64,000 bases of DNA from Pantoea sp. alder81 (lineage in GTDB: Bacteria; Pseudomonadota; Gammaproteobacteria; Enterobacterales; Enterobacteriaceae). The position numbers were made by a program, and so were the translations under genes. The notes under the pieces were generated by a model, which was given only the letters and a program-made list of their open reading frames with translations, searched no databases and was not told the DNA's origin. Positions 1 to 9,265 of the stretch are shown here, one piece after another. Where the stretch lies: NCBI RefSeq assembly GCF_020179835.1, contig NZ_JAIUDA010000003.1, positions 1 through 64,000 on the forward strand, in the 5' to 3' direction. The first letter of the stretch is position 1, and each line of letters begins with the position of its first letter.

Positions 1-73
1 CAATCTGCTCCACGACCGCTAATTTAAAGGATAGAGGATAATCACGCTGGGTGCGTTTAACGTACTGACTCAT
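1..73 (-). CDS. IS3-family transposase OrfA, N-terminal fragment
   Basis: Reading from ATG at 73 gives 24 codons, starting MSQYVKRTQRDYPLSFKLAV, that run off the window edge. The basic start followed by a 'YPLSFKLAVVEQI'-type helix is typical of the helix-turn-helix OrfA of IS3-group elements, which bind the terminal repeats. A good ribosome binding site (GAGGAGA) lies 5 bases before the ATG. OrfB and the programmed frameshift expected in IS3 elements lie outside the window. The assignment rests on a short stretch recognised by eye. Confidence 0.6.
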   Translation of the reverse strand, partial: MSQYVKRTQRDYPLSFKLAVVEQI

Positions 74-127
74 CACATTCTCCTCAGAAAACTGAGAAAA
101 AGTGTCAATGCTATTCAGGACGGGTCA
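1..127 (-). mobile_element. End of an IS3-type insertion sequence (cut by window edge)
   Basis: The first 73 bases encode the start of a transposase OrfA on the minus strand. Upstream of it, the sequence read on the minus strand begins TGACCCGTCC at 127, which looks like an IS3-family terminal inverted repeat (TG at the tip). The element abuts the degP terminator. Only one end is in the window, so neither the family name nor a target duplication can be confirmed. Confidence 0.6.
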
Positions 128-158
128 TAAAAATAAAAAAGGCGAGCCGAAGCTCGCC
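128..158 (-). terminator. Rho-independent terminator of degP
   Basis: A 7-bp stem (GGCGAGC/GCTCGCC) with a TTCG loop at 141-158 is followed on the minus strand by TTTTTTATTTTT. It lies 21 bases after the degP stop codon, directly against the insertion sequence end. Confidence 0.9.
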
Positions 159-178
159 TGCGTTGAATCGTCTAAGAC

Positions 179-1624
179 TTATTGCATCAGCAGATAAAGG
201 CTGCTGTCGCCACGCTGCACGTTCAAGGCCAGCACGGACGGTTTGGTATCGAGGATTTTGCGCAGTTCACCGAGGTTGGCAATCGTCTGCTGGTTAACGC
301 CCATAATCACGTCACCTTTCTTTAGACCAATTCGCGCCGCTGCACTGCCTGCCTTCACATTATCCACGCGCACGCCTTTCTGGCTGTTGCTGTCGATATT
401 GCTCAGGTCAGCCCCTTCAATACCGGTGTAGATGGTGGCGGACTGCACTTTTTCCTGCGAACTCTGCTGCAGTTCAACTGTGATAGTCACTGGTTTACCG
501 TCACGCAACAGACCCAACTGCAGTTTGGTGCCGACCGGCAGTGAGCCGACTTCAGCTCGCAGCGCAGCAAAACTGGTTAGCGCTTTACCATTCATCGATA
601 CCACGACATCACCGGCTTTCACGCCCGCTTTGGCCGCTGCCGAGTTAGGCAGAACCTGGCTGACAAAGGCACCGCGCTGGGCATCGACTTTCATCGCTTT
701 CGCCAGTTCGGAATTCAACTCGGTACCCATTATCCCCAGCTCGCCGCGTTTCACCTGGCCGTACTCAATCATCTGCGCCGTCAGGTTTTTCACCATCGCA
801 CTTGGGATAGCAAAGCCGATACCGATGTTGCCGCCATCCGGCGCCAGAATCGCGGTGTTAATCCCAATCAGTTCACCGTTCAGATTAACCAGCGCACCAC
901 CGGAGTTACCGCGGTTGATCGCGGCATCGGTCTGGATAAAGTTCTCGTAGTTCTCTACGTTGAGGCCGCTACGTCCCAGTGCAGAAACGATACCGGAAGT
1001 CACCGTTTCGCCGAGTCCATAAGGGTTACCGATCGCGACTGTGTAATCACCGACGCGTAAGTCATCGGAGTCAGCGATCTTAATCGCCGTCAGGTTTTTC
1101 GCGTCCTGCAGTTGAATCAGGGCGATATCAGACTGAGGATCTTTGCCAATCACTTTGGCATCGTAACGACGGCCATCGCTCAGCTGCACCTGAATTTTGG
1201 TGGCGTTGTCCACCACATGGTTGTTAGTGACGACATAGCCTTTATCGGCATTGATCACTACGCCTGAACCGAGCGCACGGAATTTTTGCTGCTGGGTGTT
1301 GGCTCCGCCATTATCACCGCCCTGGCTGCCGTCACCGCCGCTCTGGCACATTGGCGAGCTTTGGAATGGCGATCCGTCCTGGCAGAATGGCGAGTTATCA
1401 CCAAAGAATTGCTGGAATTGCTGCGGCATGCGCGGGGTTTTCACCGTGGTGCTGCCTTCAACACTAATACTCACCACGGAAGGCATCACTTTTTCCAGCA
1501 TGGGTGCCAGGCTAGGCAGCTGCTGGTTCGAGGAGGAAGCGGTTTCCGCCGCGAAACTAACAGGGCTTAATGCCATGCCCAGACTAAGCGCCAGCGCACT
1601 TAACATTAATGTGCTTTTTTTCAT
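179..1624 (-). CDS. degP: Periplasmic serine endoprotease/chaperone DegP (HtrA)
   Basis: Envelope quality-control protease that degrades or holds misfolded periplasmic and outer-membrane proteins. The 481-residue protein has a Sec signal peptide (about residues 1-25, cleaved after SFA), a trypsin-like domain with His136 (TNNHVVDN), Asp166 (QSDIAL) and Ser241 (GNSGGA), and two PDZ domains (about 290-375 and 395-475). Cys81 and Cys93 sit in the Q-rich LA loop, as in E. coli DegP. Length is close to the E. coli precursor (474). It is transcribed alone, with a sigma-E type promoter upstream and a strong terminator downstream. Confidence 0.97.
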   Translation of the reverse strand: MKKSTLMLSALALSLGMALSPVSFAAETASSSNQQLPSLAPMLEKVMPSVVSISVEGSTTVKTPRMPQQFQQFFGDNSPFCQDGSPFQSSPMCQSGGDGSQGGDNGGANTQQQKFRALGSGVVINADKGYVVTNNHVVDNATKIQVQLSDGRRYDAKVIGKDPQSDIALIQLQDAKNLTAIKIADSDDLRVGDYTVAIGNPYGLGETVTSGIVSALGRSGLNVENYENFIQTDAAINRGNSGGALVNLNGELIGINTAILAPDGGNIGIGFAIPSAMVKNLTAQMIEYGQVKRGELGIMGTELNSELAKAMKVDAQRGAFVSQVLPNSAAAKAGVKAGDVVVSMNGKALTSFAALRAEVGSLPVGTKLQLGLLRDGKPVTITVELQQSSQEKVQSATIYTGIEGADLSNIDSNSQKGVRVDNVKAGSAAARIGLKKGDVIMGVNQQTIANLGELRKILDTKPSVLALNVQRGDSSLYLLMQ

Positions 1625-1678
1625 TTGTCTGTGTCTCTCTAAGATTTACGGCCAGACCATTGCTGTGGTCGTGATGGT

Positions 1679-1705
1679 GAGATTAAGTTTTTAGCGCGAA
1701 GTTCC
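1679..1705 (-). promoter_or_regulatory. Sigma-E promoter of degP
   Basis: On the minus strand GGAACTT (1699-1705) is followed after 15 bases by TCTCA (1679-1683), matching the sigma-E consensus GGAACTT-N15/16-TCTGA/TCAAA. It lies about 55 bases upstream of the degP ATG, as in E. coli, and implies induction by outer-membrane protein stress. Confidence 0.85.
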
Positions 1706-1760
1706 TAATGAAGTTTTGGGCAAAGGTAAAAAATTATTCTTCATCTTTACAAAACTCAGT

Positions 1761-3254
1761 TTATTCCACGGCCATCAAACGACGATACTCATCCCATGCA
1801 TAATTGTCTGTCATCCCGCTGATATAGTCCTGAATCAACCGTGAACGGTAATAACGCTCCCATAACAAGCGTTGATATTTATGCTCGACAATCAGTGATC
1901 GCATCTGCTGCTGATAAGCTTTTCGATGTTTTCCTGAAAGCTTATGAAACAGTCGTGTTTCAATCGGATATTTTGGCAAAAAATCGTCGTTCATCAGCGT
2001 AGTAAATTGTTCATAATTCAGCAACATCAATGACTGATAGATTTCCAGCAGCCCTTTAATGACCCGATAGCCTTGTAATTCGAGCTGCTCAACTTCCGGG
2101 TGATTAAATACCTGCTGACGCGCCACGGTTTTAAATAATTTCAACAAACGGCCTTCATCACCGTCATCTTCCAGCAGTGCATGATTAAAGTTACCTTCAA
2201 AAATAGCCGGAAGATTATCGACAAAACGGCGCACGGCATGGCTGACCAACACATTTTGTACGTTAACCCGTAACGACATAAAAAATTGATCGCTAAGGCT
2301 ACGGCGTTTTTTCTGATTCGCTTCTTTCCATGCCTCGCTCACTGTGCGACTGAACGCATCGCCACTATTTACCGTACCCCAGGCTTTGAGCAGAGAGTTA
2401 TATAAGGTTTCAACATCAAAAATATCTTTTTCGACCGCATCATCTAAATCGGCAATACAGTATGAGATATCGTCAGCAGCTTCCATAATCCAGGTGAGTG
2501 GATAGCGATGGTGCTCTTTAATATCGGTAGCTGCGCGTAAGTCAGCAACATACTCACGCTCGGACAAATAAAAGCCCGGCTTCTTCATCAGCACGCTAAA
2601 TTCTTCCGGCTTATCGCCCTGCCACCATGCCGGTGCGGTGTATTTTAAAATACAGGCGACCTGCGCGTAGCTAAGATTGAGTTGCAGCAGCGTATGCACC
2701 AGACGAATTGCCTGCGCGTTGCCTTCGAAGTGGCACAAATCCTGACGAATCATTGCATTTAGCTGGCCAAAATCCGCGCGCTGATGTTCATCCGCCACGC
2801 CCGCCACCAGCGGGTCCACCAGCTCAAGAGGCAGATTATCGTCAAACCAGTCATTGATGGCGGCTTCACCAAAGTGACCAAACGGCGGATTGCCCACATC
2901 ATGCAGCAGGCAGGCCATTTCAATCAGGCTCTCAAACGCGCCTTCAAATTCATCCAGTCCATAATTCGCCAGCCCGCCGCCCTGCGTTTTCAGGTTTTGC
3001 AGGATCTCTTTGGTGATGTAGCGCCCGGTTTGCTGCACTTCCAGCGAGTGGGTCAGACGTGAACGCACCGCAGCATTACGCTCCAGTGGAAATACCTGCG
3101 TCTTTTGTTGCAGACGGCGGATCGCGGCAGAATTGATGATACGGCCACGGTCACTCTCAAAGTGCCGCGTAATATAGTATTCACCCTCGGGATCTTTGCG
3201 GCTGGTATAAGGTCGGGTGAAACTGATCTTATTTTTGAAATTGATCGGCGCCAT
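1761..3254 (-). CDS. dgt: Deoxyguanosinetriphosphate triphosphohydrolase
   Basis: Hydrolyses dGTP to deoxyguanosine and tripolyphosphate. The 497-residue protein carries the HD-domain metal ligands His69 (RLTHS), His118-Asp119 ([12 protein letters not shown]) and a later Asp in EAADDISY, plus the family motif SDRGRIINS and the C-terminal [14 protein letters not shown]. coli Dgt has 505 residues. Two consecutive ATGs are present (3257 and 3254); the second is preferred because AAGGGG lies 5-10 bases before it and it gives the usual MAxI start. It is divergent from mtnN. Confidence 0.95.
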   Translation of the reverse strand: MAPINFKNKISFTRPYTSRKDPEGEYYITRHFESDRGRIINSAAIRRLQQKTQVFPLERNAAVRSRLTHSLEVQQTGRYITKEILQNLKTQGGGLANYGLDEFEGAFESLIEMACLLHDVGNPPFGHFGEAAINDWFDDNLPLELVDPLVAGVADEHQRADFGQLNAMIRQDLCHFEGNAQAIRLVHTLLQLNLSYAQVACILKYTAPAWWQGDKPEEFSVLMKKPGFYLSEREYVADLRAATDIKEHHRYPLTWIMEAADDISYCIADLDDAVEKDIFDVETLYNSLLKAWGTVNSGDAFSRTVSEAWKEANQKKRRSLSDQFFMSLRVNVQNVLVSHAVRRFVDNLPAIFEGNFNHALLEDDGDEGRLLKLFKTVARQQVFNHPEVEQLELQGYRVIKGLLEIYQSLMLLNYEQFTTLMNDDFLPKYPIETRLFHKLSGKHRKAYQQQMRSLIVEHKYQRLLWERYYRSRLIQDYISGMTDNYAWDEYRRLMAVE

Positions 3255-3352
3255 CATTACCCCTTATTTTTTGGTGAATTCATCCTCTGCCAGCCATGGT
3301 AGACTATGCCTCACTTTTAAGCTTTACATCCATAACTACAGCGAGATTCTTT

Positions 3353-4051
3353 ATGAAAGCAGGCATTATTGGCGCGATGGAGCAGGAAGTCACTCTGCTG
3401 CGTGACAAAATTGAAAACCGTCAGACGCTGACGCTGGCTGGTTGTGAAATTTATACCGGCACGCTGAACGGTGTTGAGGTTGCTCTGCTGAAATCAGGCA
3501 TCGGTAAAACCGCGGCGGCGCTCGGCACGACCCTGTTACTGGAGCTGTGCAAACCCGATGTAGTGATCAACACCGGTTCAGCGGGTGGCCTGGCCGCTTC
3601 ACTGAAAGTGGGCGATATTGTGGTCTCCGATGAAGTGCGTTATCACGACGCCGACGTCACCGCATTTGGTTATGAACCTGGCCAGATGGCCGGCTGCCCG
3701 GCAGCCTTTGTGGCGGATGAAAAACTGATCGCCGCTGCGGAGCACGTGATTAAGCAGCTGGATCTCAACGCAGTGCGCGGTTTAGTGGTCAGCGGGGATG
3801 CTTTCATCAACGGTGCTGAACCACTGGCACGTATTCGCACCACCTTCCCACAGGCGATCGCCGTGGAGATGGAAGCTACCGCCATCGGTCATGTTTGCCA
3901 TCAGTTCAAGGTGCCGTTCGTGGTGGTGCGCGCGATTTCTGATGTCGCAGATAAAGAATCCCACCTGAGCTTTGATGAGTTCCTCGTCGTTGCCGCTAAA
4001 CAATCGTCACTGATGGTTGAAAACCTGCTGGCACAGCTGGCGCGTGGCTAA
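3353..4051 (+). CDS. mtnN: 5'-Methylthioadenosine/S-adenosylhomocysteine nucleosidase
   Basis: Cleaves the N-glycosidic bond of methylthioadenosine and S-adenosylhomocysteine, feeding methionine and adenine salvage and AI-2 production. Starting at the ATG at 3353 gives 232 residues, exactly the E. coli length. Catalytic residues are in place: Glu12 (AMEQEV), Glu174 in the VEMEATAIG motif and Asp197 in [10 protein letters not shown] longer in-frame start 57 bases upstream has no support. The stop codon overlaps the start of btuF, as expected for translational coupling. Methylthioadenosine made by the speE product encoded later in this window is a substrate. Confidence 0.97.
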   Translation: MKAGIIGAMEQEVTLLRDKIENRQTLTLAGCEIYTGTLNGVEVALLKSGIGKTAAALGTTLLLELCKPDVVINTGSAGGLAASLKVGDIVVSDEVRYHDADVTAFGYEPGQMAGCPAAFVADEKLIAAAEHVIKQLDLNAVRGLVVSGDAFINGAEPLARIRTTFPQAIAVEMEATAIGHVCHQFKVPFVVVRAISDVADKESHLSFDEFLVVAAKQSSLMVENLLAQLARG

Positions 4052-4847
4052 GTATTGGTTGTTAGGGCTATTGCTGCTCAGCAATAGCCTGATTGCTGCG
4101 GTACCGCGCGTTATCACCCTATCGCCACATCTCACCGAACTGGCTTTTGCAGCAGGTATTACGCCGGTTGCGGTCAGTGCTTATTCGGATTTCCCGGCGC
4201 AGGCCAACCAGCTTGAGCAGGTGGCAAACTGGCAGGGCATCAAAGTCGAGCGCATCCTGCAACTGAAACCGGATGTGGTGCTGGCCTGGCGCGGCGGTAA
4301 TCCCCAACGGCAGATCGACCAACTGCAACGTTTAGGCGTTAAGGTTGAGTGGATCGATCCACAAACCATTGATCAAATGATCGATGCGTTAGCTGACCTC
4401 AAACAGTGGAGTCCGCAACCTCAGCAGGCAGAAGCTGCCGCAAAGGCATTACGTCAGCAAGAGGATGATCTGCGTAAAAAGTATCAACAGCGCACGCCGA
4501 TTCCACTGTTTCTGCAGTTCGGCCAGCAGCCGCTGTTTACAGCCTCACGCAATACGCTGCAAAACGAGGTGATCACGCTGTGCGGTGGCAAAAACATCTT
4601 TGCCGACAGCGGTGTCAGCTGGCCGCAGGTGAGTCGTGAGCAAGTATTAGCACGTCATCCTCAGGCGATTGTGATCGGCGGTGACCCTGCGCAAGCCGCG
4701 AATATCGTGAAATTCTGGCAGCCACAGCTGGCGGTGCCGGTGATTGCCATTAACGATGACTGGCTCAGTCGACCGGGGCCACGCATCCTGCTGGCAGCCA
4801 AACAGCTGTGTGCAGATTTACATCCGGCGAAAAATAGCACCAAATAA
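4044..4847 (+). CDS. btuF: Periplasmic vitamin B12-binding protein BtuF
   Basis: Periplasmic receptor that passes cobalamin to the BtuCD importer. The protein (267 residues; E. coli 266) has a signal peptide ([15 protein letters not shown], cleavage near AVP), then the class III binding-protein start [19 protein letters not shown] and WRGGN. Conserved late motifs include [19 protein letters not shown]. The GTG at 4044 is chosen because it overlaps the mtnN stop by 8 bases and gives the usual MAK start; a TTG at 4017 would give a longer leader. btuC and btuD are not in the window. Confidence 0.93.
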   Translation: MAKYWLLGLLLLSNSLIAAVPRVITLSPHLTELAFAAGITPVAVSAYSDFPAQANQLEQVANWQGIKVERILQLKPDVVLAWRGGNPQRQIDQLQRLGVKVEWIDPQTIDQMIDALADLKQWSPQPQQAEAAAKALRQQEDDLRKKYQQRTPIPLFLQFGQQPLFTASRNTLQNEVITLCGGKNIFADSGVSWPQVSREQVLARHPQAIVIGGDPAQAANIVKFWQPQLAVPVIAINDDWLSRPGPRILLAAKQLCADLHPAKNSTK

Positions 4848-4888
4848 GATTAAAGATTCGGCGAAAATTGTCGAAAATCAAAATACAA

Positions 4889-4922
4889 GGCACTGCGGCC
4901 ACGTATGCTCAGTGCCCTTTTT
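4889..4922 (+). terminator. Terminator after mtnN-btuF
   Basis: Inverted repeat GGCACTG (4889-4895) / CAGTGCC (4910-4916) followed by CTTTTT. It lies 41 bases after the btuF stop and before a small secreted-protein gene. Confidence 0.7.
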
Positions 4923-4960
4923 GCGCAACGCGCAACTTTTGACTTCACCAGGAATTATTC

Positions 4961-5212
4961 ATGACCAGAGCACTGCTCCTGGCCATAGGGCTCGCGATGG
5001 CTGCGCCAATTGGCGCGGCGACCTCCACCGGCTCTATTGCCGTCACGCTGACAATATTTTCCCGCTGCGATATTTCACGCCAAAGCGAACAAACACTGCC
5101 ATCGATTGATTGTGGACGTCACTTCAGCGCACAGCCGCGCGTGACTGAAAGCGTATTAAAACGCGATGCGAAGCGTCGGGAAACGTCACGGTTAGTGACT
5201 GTCGAGTGGTAA
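4961..5212 (+). CDS. Small predicted secreted protein of unknown function
   Basis: An 83-residue protein with a clear Sec signal peptide (MTRALLLAIGLAMAAPIGAA, cleavage near AAT). The mature part is about 63 residues, has two cysteines (near residues 36 and 51) that could form a disulfide, and ends in a basic stretch. The segment TGSIAVTLTIFSRCDIS resembles the first strand of spore coat U/fimbrial-type domains, but it is too short for a full domain. An AGGAATTATTC ribosome site precedes ATG. It occupies the position held by yadS in E. coli. I do not recognise the family; function unknown. Confidence 0.65.
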   Translation: MTRALLLAIGLAMAAPIGAATSTGSIAVTLTIFSRCDISRQSEQTLPSIDCGRHFSAQPRVTESVLKRDAKRRETSRLVTVEW

Positions 5213-5215
5213 AGT

Positions 5216-5238
5216 CTGACCGCCAGAGCGGCGGTCAG
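5216..5238. terminator. Hairpin in the convergent gap before erpA
   Basis: Perfect 9-bp stem CTGACCGCC/GGCGGTCAG with a 5-base loop, immediately after the small secreted gene and 8 bases from the erpA stop. There is no strong T run on either strand, so termination is inferred from position. Confidence 0.5.
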
Positions 5239-5245
5239 AAAGGGA

Positions 5246-5593
5246 TTAGATGCTGAAGGAAGAGCCGCAACCACAGGTGGTTTTTGCATTGGGATTGGTC
5301 ACGATAAAGCGTGAACCTTCCAGTCCTTCGGTGTAGTCGACCGAGCCACCGACCAGATACTGCAGGCTCATTGGATCCACCACCAGCGCCACACCTTGTT
5401 TCTCGATGGTCATGTCGCCGTCATTCATTTGATCATCAAAAGTAAAACCGTACTGGAAACCACTGCAACCGCCACCGGTGATATACACGCGCAGTTTCAG
5501 CTCTGGATTTTCTTCATCCGCGATCAGGTTTTTTACTTTTTTCGCTGCTGCTTCAGTGAATTGCAAAGGCAGCGCTGCTACGTCGTCACTCAT
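5246..5593 (-). CDS. erpA: Iron-sulfur cluster insertion protein ErpA
   Basis: A-type Fe-S carrier that delivers clusters to target apoproteins, including those of isoprenoid synthesis and anaerobic respiration. The 115-residue protein has the three conserved cysteines: Cys43 ([10 protein letters not shown]), Cys107 and Cys109 (TTCGCGSSF). Length and start ([13 protein letters not shown]) match the family. It is a single gene, divergent from hemL, with a CGGAGT ribosome site. The ISC operon partners lie elsewhere. Confidence 0.97.
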   Translation of the reverse strand: MSDDVAALPLQFTEAAAKKVKNLIADEENPELKLRVYITGGGCSGFQYGFTFDDQMNDGDMTIEKQGVALVVDPMSLQYLVGGSVDYTEGLEGSRFIVTNPNAKTTCGCGSSFSI

Positions 5594-5815
5594 GTTTTAC
5601 TCCGGGTAAACGTCCAGGTCAGAAAACGACCTTAATTCCGCTATTATCTGCCAGCCGCCCAGTGCAATCAAGTACTGCGCTTGACACTGTGTGCCGCCTG
5701 CGCTGCGCTAAAGTATAGCTTTAAAAGGCTTTCGCACCCGCTTGCCTTTCTAATCGGGCGACTCTTCCCTTAGAATGGCGCCAGAATTTTTTTCCAGAAC
5801 AGCAGGAGCCGATCA

Positions 5816-7096
5816 ATGAGTAAGTCAGAAAACCTGTATGCCGAAGCGCAACGCCTTATCCCTGGCGGTGTGAACTCCCCGGTACGTGCCTTTACCGGTG
5901 TAGGCGGTGTACCGCTGTTCATCGAGCGCGCCGACGGTGCCTATCTGTATGACGCCGATGGCAAAGCCTATGTCGACTATGTCGGTTCATGGGGCCCGAT
6001 GGTGCTGGGTCATAATAATGCCACCATCCGCAACGCGGTGATTGAAGCGGCATCACGCGGTTTGAGTTTCGGTGCGCCAACCGAAATGGAAGTGAAAATG
6101 GCCGAGCTGGTGTGTGAGCTGGTGCCAAGCATGGACATGGTACGCATGGTTAACTCCGGCACCGAAGCCACCATGAGCGCCATTCGTCTGGCGCGTGGCT
6201 TCACCCATCGCGATAAAATCATCAAATTCGAAGGCTGCTATCACGGTCACGCCGATTGCCTGCTGGTGAAAGCCGGTTCCGGCGCGTTGACCCTGGGTCA
6301 GCCGAACTCGCCGGGTGTTCCCGCAGATTTTGCTAAACATACCCTGACCTGTACCTATAACGATCTGGCGTCAGTGCGCGAAGCCTTCGAACAGTATCCA
6401 GAAGATGTCGCCTGTATCATCGTTGAGCCGGTTGCGGGCAACATGAACTGCATCCCTCCGCAGCCAGACTTCCTGCCGGGCTTGCGTGCACTGTGTGATG
6501 AATTTGGCGCGCTGCTGATCATTGATGAAGTGATGACCGGCTTCCGCGTGGCGCTGGGTGGTGCTCAAGCCTATTACGATGTCACCCCAGACCTGACTTG
6601 TCTGGGTAAAATCATCGGTGGCGGTATGCCGGTGGGCGCATTTGGTGGTCGTCGTGATGTGATGGCTGCGCTGGCCCCGACGGGTCCGGTGTATCAGGCG
6701 GGAACGCTTTCTGGTAACCCGATTGCCATGGCGGCCGGTTTTGCCTGTCTGACGCAGATTGCTCAGCCGGGTACGCACAGCACGCTGACCGACCTCACCA
6801 CGCAACTGTCTGAAGGATTGCTGGCAGCGGCAAAAGCAGAAAACATTCCGCTGGTGATCAACCACGTTGGCGGCATGTTCGGTATCTTCTTTACCGATGC
6901 CGAAACCGTGACTTGCTATGCCGATGTGACGAAATGCGACGTTGAGCGCTTCAAGCGCTTCTTCCACCTGATGCTGGAAGAAGGTATCTACCTCGCACCT
7001 TCTGCTTTTGAAGCGGGCTTTATGTCATTGGCGCACAGCCAGGAAGATATTCAGCGCACCATTGATGCGGCACGCCGCAGTTTCGCGAAGCTGTAA
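5816..7096 (+). CDS. hemL: Glutamate-1-semialdehyde 2,1-aminomutase
   Basis: PLP enzyme that converts glutamate-1-semialdehyde to 5-aminolevulinate, the first committed tetrapyrrole precursor in the C5 pathway. The 426-residue protein has the PLP lysine at Lys265 (CLGKIIGGG), the cofactor-binding NSGTEA segment and [10 protein letters not shown]. Length equals E. coli HemL. AGGAG lies 7 bases before the ATG. It is followed by short palindromic and tandem repeats that separate it from the convergent fhuB gene. clcA, its E. coli neighbour, is absent here. Confidence 0.98.
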   Translation: MSKSENLYAEAQRLIPGGVNSPVRAFTGVGGVPLFIERADGAYLYDADGKAYVDYVGSWGPMVLGHNNATIRNAVIEAASRGLSFGAPTEMEVKMAELVCELVPSMDMVRMVNSGTEATMSAIRLARGFTHRDKIIKFEGCYHGHADCLLVKAGSGALTLGQPNSPGVPADFAKHTLTCTYNDLASVREAFEQYPEDVACIIVEPVAGNMNCIPPQPDFLPGLRALCDEFGALLIIDEVMTGFRVALGGAQAYYDVTPDLTCLGKIIGGGMPVGAFGGRRDVMAALAPTGPVYQAGTLSGNPIAMAAGFACLTQIAQPGTHSTLTDLTTQLSEGLLAAAKAENIPLVINHVGGMFGIFFTDAETVTCYADVTKCDVERFKRFFHLMLEEGIYLAPSAFEAGFMSLAHSQEDIQRTIDAARRSFAKL

Positions 7097-7105
7097 GCCA
7101 CTAGC

Positions 7106-7125
7106 GGGCGCCATGAATGGCGCCC
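7106..7125. repeat. Palindromic repeat copy A (GGGCGCCAT/ATGGCGCCC)
   Basis: A 20-base near-perfect palindrome with 9-bp arms and GA centre, flanked by CTACA on the right, so the minus strand reads TGTAGGGGCGCCATTCATGG. It starts 9 bases after the hemL stop. Related copies occur near 7281, 31175, 35170 and 45436. Confidence 0.8.
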
Positions 7126-7142
7126 CTACACTGATGTGCCCG

Positions 7143-7304
7143 TCTGTCCCTTCGGCGCTGCTGCCCCGCAGACACCTATTGTCGTAATTTGCGCATTTAT
7201 CCGCAGCCGCCTTACAGATACCCATTGCTATAGGTTGCGCATTTATCCGCAGCCGCCTTACAGACACCCATTGCTGTAGGTTGCGCATTTATGCGCGACG
7301 CAAC
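7143..7304. repeat. 46-bp tandem repeat running into the 3' end of fhuB
   Basis: Two clear 46-bp units (7189-7234 and 7235-7280) differ at only two positions; each begins TTGCGCATTTATCCGCAGCC. A degenerate unit precedes them (7143-7188) and a partial one follows (7281-7304), where GCGCAT/ATGCGC forms a small palindrome. The last partial unit supplies the fhuB stop codon and its final codons. Confidence 0.8.
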
Positions 7305-9265
7305 AGCCAGATAAAGTACGGTGCGCCAAAGAAGGTCGCCATCAGCCCTGCCGGGATCTGATCCGGGAATGCCAGCATCCTGCCGCACCAGTCAGCAAAC
7401 ACCATCAAGCCACCGCCTAATAATCCCGCCATCAACACCTGCGGTAATGCACGCCGGAACCCCAGCATGCGCACAATGTGTGGCGCCATCAGACCAATAA
7501 AACTCAATGGCCCAATGGTTAAAGTGGCCGTGGCGGTTAACGCTGCCGCCAACAACAGTAAAGCCAAACGCGATCCGGTCAGCGCCATACCTGCTGAGCG
7601 TGCCGTGGCGCTGCCCAATGGCAGCAGCGTAAGCCAGCGGCTGGCCAGGGGCGCTAGCGCAATCAGGATGATACCAACCACCGCGCTTTGTACTGCCTGA
7701 TGCATGTTGATGTTGTACGTCGAACCCGAGATCCAGCTCAGCAGGCCGCCCATACGCGGATCGCCACTCGCCATTAACACCATCAGTAAGGTGACAAAGG
7801 CACTGTTAAGCGCCATCCCGGCCAGCAGCATGCGCTCTGGTGAGAAGCCACCGCGACTGGCCACCAGCATAATCACCAGCAGCGTCAGCGCTGCACCGAG
7901 CGCACCGGCTGGCAGCAGCCACGCCACCGCATCGCCCGGCACAAAGAACATCATCACCACGACACCGCATGCCGCACCAGAACTGATGCCCAATACTTCC
8001 GGGCTCGCCATCGGGTTGCCAGTAAGCCGCTGAATCAGCGCACCGGCGACACCGAGCATCATACCGACCACTAATGCCGCCAGCACACGCGGTGCACGCC
8101 ACGGCAGCAGTTGATGCAGCATCTCGCCGCTGACCCACGTCCAGCTGTGCGCATCACGGCCAAAAGTGATGCCGACCATGCTTAGCAACATCAGAATTAC
8201 CAGGCCGATTACACACCACAGCACCACCTTCTGGCGCTCTGCCGGGACCTTGTCACCCATGTTCATCGCCGGTGGTACTGAGCCGGTACGCAGACGCGGC
8301 AACAGCCACAGCAGAATCGGCACGCCGATGAGCGCGGTCGCAGTACCGGTAGAAACTTCGCGCCAGTGGCTGGTCAGCCACAATACGCACTGATCGGCCA
8401 GCCACAGCAGCAACGCACCGATCAGTGGAGCCAGCAGCATACGACTGAGCAAGCGACGGCCACCGAGCATTTTTGCCAGCAGCGGCGCAAACAGCCCGAT
8501 AAAACCAATAATCCCGGCGACGTTAACCAACTGCGCACTGAGCAGAATCGCCAGGGCTAACGCGCCGATACGTGCAGCAGACAATGCCAGACCGAGATTT
8601 TTTGCTACACCGTCATCGAGCCCCATCAGCGTTAAGGGACGCAGCAATGCCAGCGCCACCACAAAGGCCAGCAGCAGACGCGGCCACAGTATTGCAACGT
8701 TGTGTCCATCCATCTGATTCAGTGCGCCCGTGCTCCACAGGAACATGTTCAGCAACTGATCGTGATTGAAGATGGCAAAGATTTGATTCACTGAACCGGC
8801 GTAGAGGCTCAAGACCAGCCCGGCAAGAATCAGTGTCACCGGCGACAGGCGTTTGCCCCAGGCCACGCCAAAAACGAGAAGGCCAACCAGCACCGCGCCA
8901 CCCATCGCGGCAAACTGTTGTGTCAGTTCGCCGCCTGGCAGATGCCAGAGTGTGGCGACCGTGATACCGAGCTGAGCGCCCGATGACACGCCCAGCGTGG
9001 TCGGTTCCGCCAGCGGATTGCGCAGCACCTGCTGAAACAGCAAACCGGCCAAACCGAGGCCCGCACCCACCAGCAGTGCCAGTGCCAGACGCGATAACAG
9101 GCTGTGATGGAACACCACTTGCTGAATACTGTTGATATCCGGCGCGAAGATCGCCTGCGACCACTGCGCCGTTGGCAGCGCGTCACGCAGATTGATAAAG
9201 GTCAGCGCCAGCGCCAGCAAGAACATGCTGCTCAGCAGCACCACAGGAAAGAGACGATGGCGCAT
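7289..9265 (-). CDS. fhuB: Ferrichrome ABC transporter permease FhuB
   Basis: Inner-membrane channel for hydroxamate siderophore import, working with FhuD and FhuC. The 658-residue protein is a fusion of two BtuC/FecCD-type permease halves (about 1-330 and 345-658), each with around ten membrane segments and a GxxxR.TGNP/L-type loop (LRNPLAEPTTLG and LTGNPMASPEVLG) that contacts the ATPase. Length matches E. coli FhuB (660). The ATG overlaps the fhuD stop (ATGA). The final codons and stop come from a repeat unit that extends into the gene. Confidence 0.96.
   Translation of the reverse strand: MRHRLFPVVLLSSMFLLALALTFINLRDALPTAQWSQAIFAPDINSIQQVVFHHSLLSRLALALLVGAGLGLAGLLFQQVLRNPLAEPTTLGVSSGAQLGITVATLWHLPGGELTQQFAAMGGAVLVGLLVFGVAWGKRLSPVTLILAGLVLSLYAGSVNQIFAIFNHDQLLNMFLWSTGALNQMDGHNVAILWPRLLLAFVVALALLRPLTLMGLDDGVAKNLGLALSAARIGALALAILLSAQLVNVAGIIGFIGLFAPLLAKMLGGRRLLSRMLLAPLIGALLLWLADQCVLWLTSHWREVSTGTATALIGVPILLWLLPRLRTGSVPPAMNMGDKVPAERQKVVLWCVIGLVILMLLSMVGITFGRDAHSWTWVSGEMLHQLLPWRAPRVLAALVVGMMLGVAGALIQRLTGNPMASPEVLGISSGAACGVVVMMFFVPGDAVAWLLPAGALGAALTLLVIMLVASRGGFSPERMLLAGMALNSAFVTLLMVLMASGDPRMGGLLSWISGSTYNINMHQAVQSAVVGIILIALAPLASRWLTLLPLGSATARSAGMALTGSRLALLLLAAALTATATLTIGPLSFIGLMAPHIVRMLGFRRALPQVLMAGLLGGGLMVFADWCGRMLAFPDQIPAGLMATFFGAPYFIWLLRRA

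Noticed and set aside
432..1694. Long plus-strand frames opposite degP
   Set aside because: They mirror degP codons and lack ribosome sites or recognisable domains.
7143..7304. Possible CRISPR array
   Set aside because: The units are head-to-tail repeats without unique spacers, and no cas genes are near.
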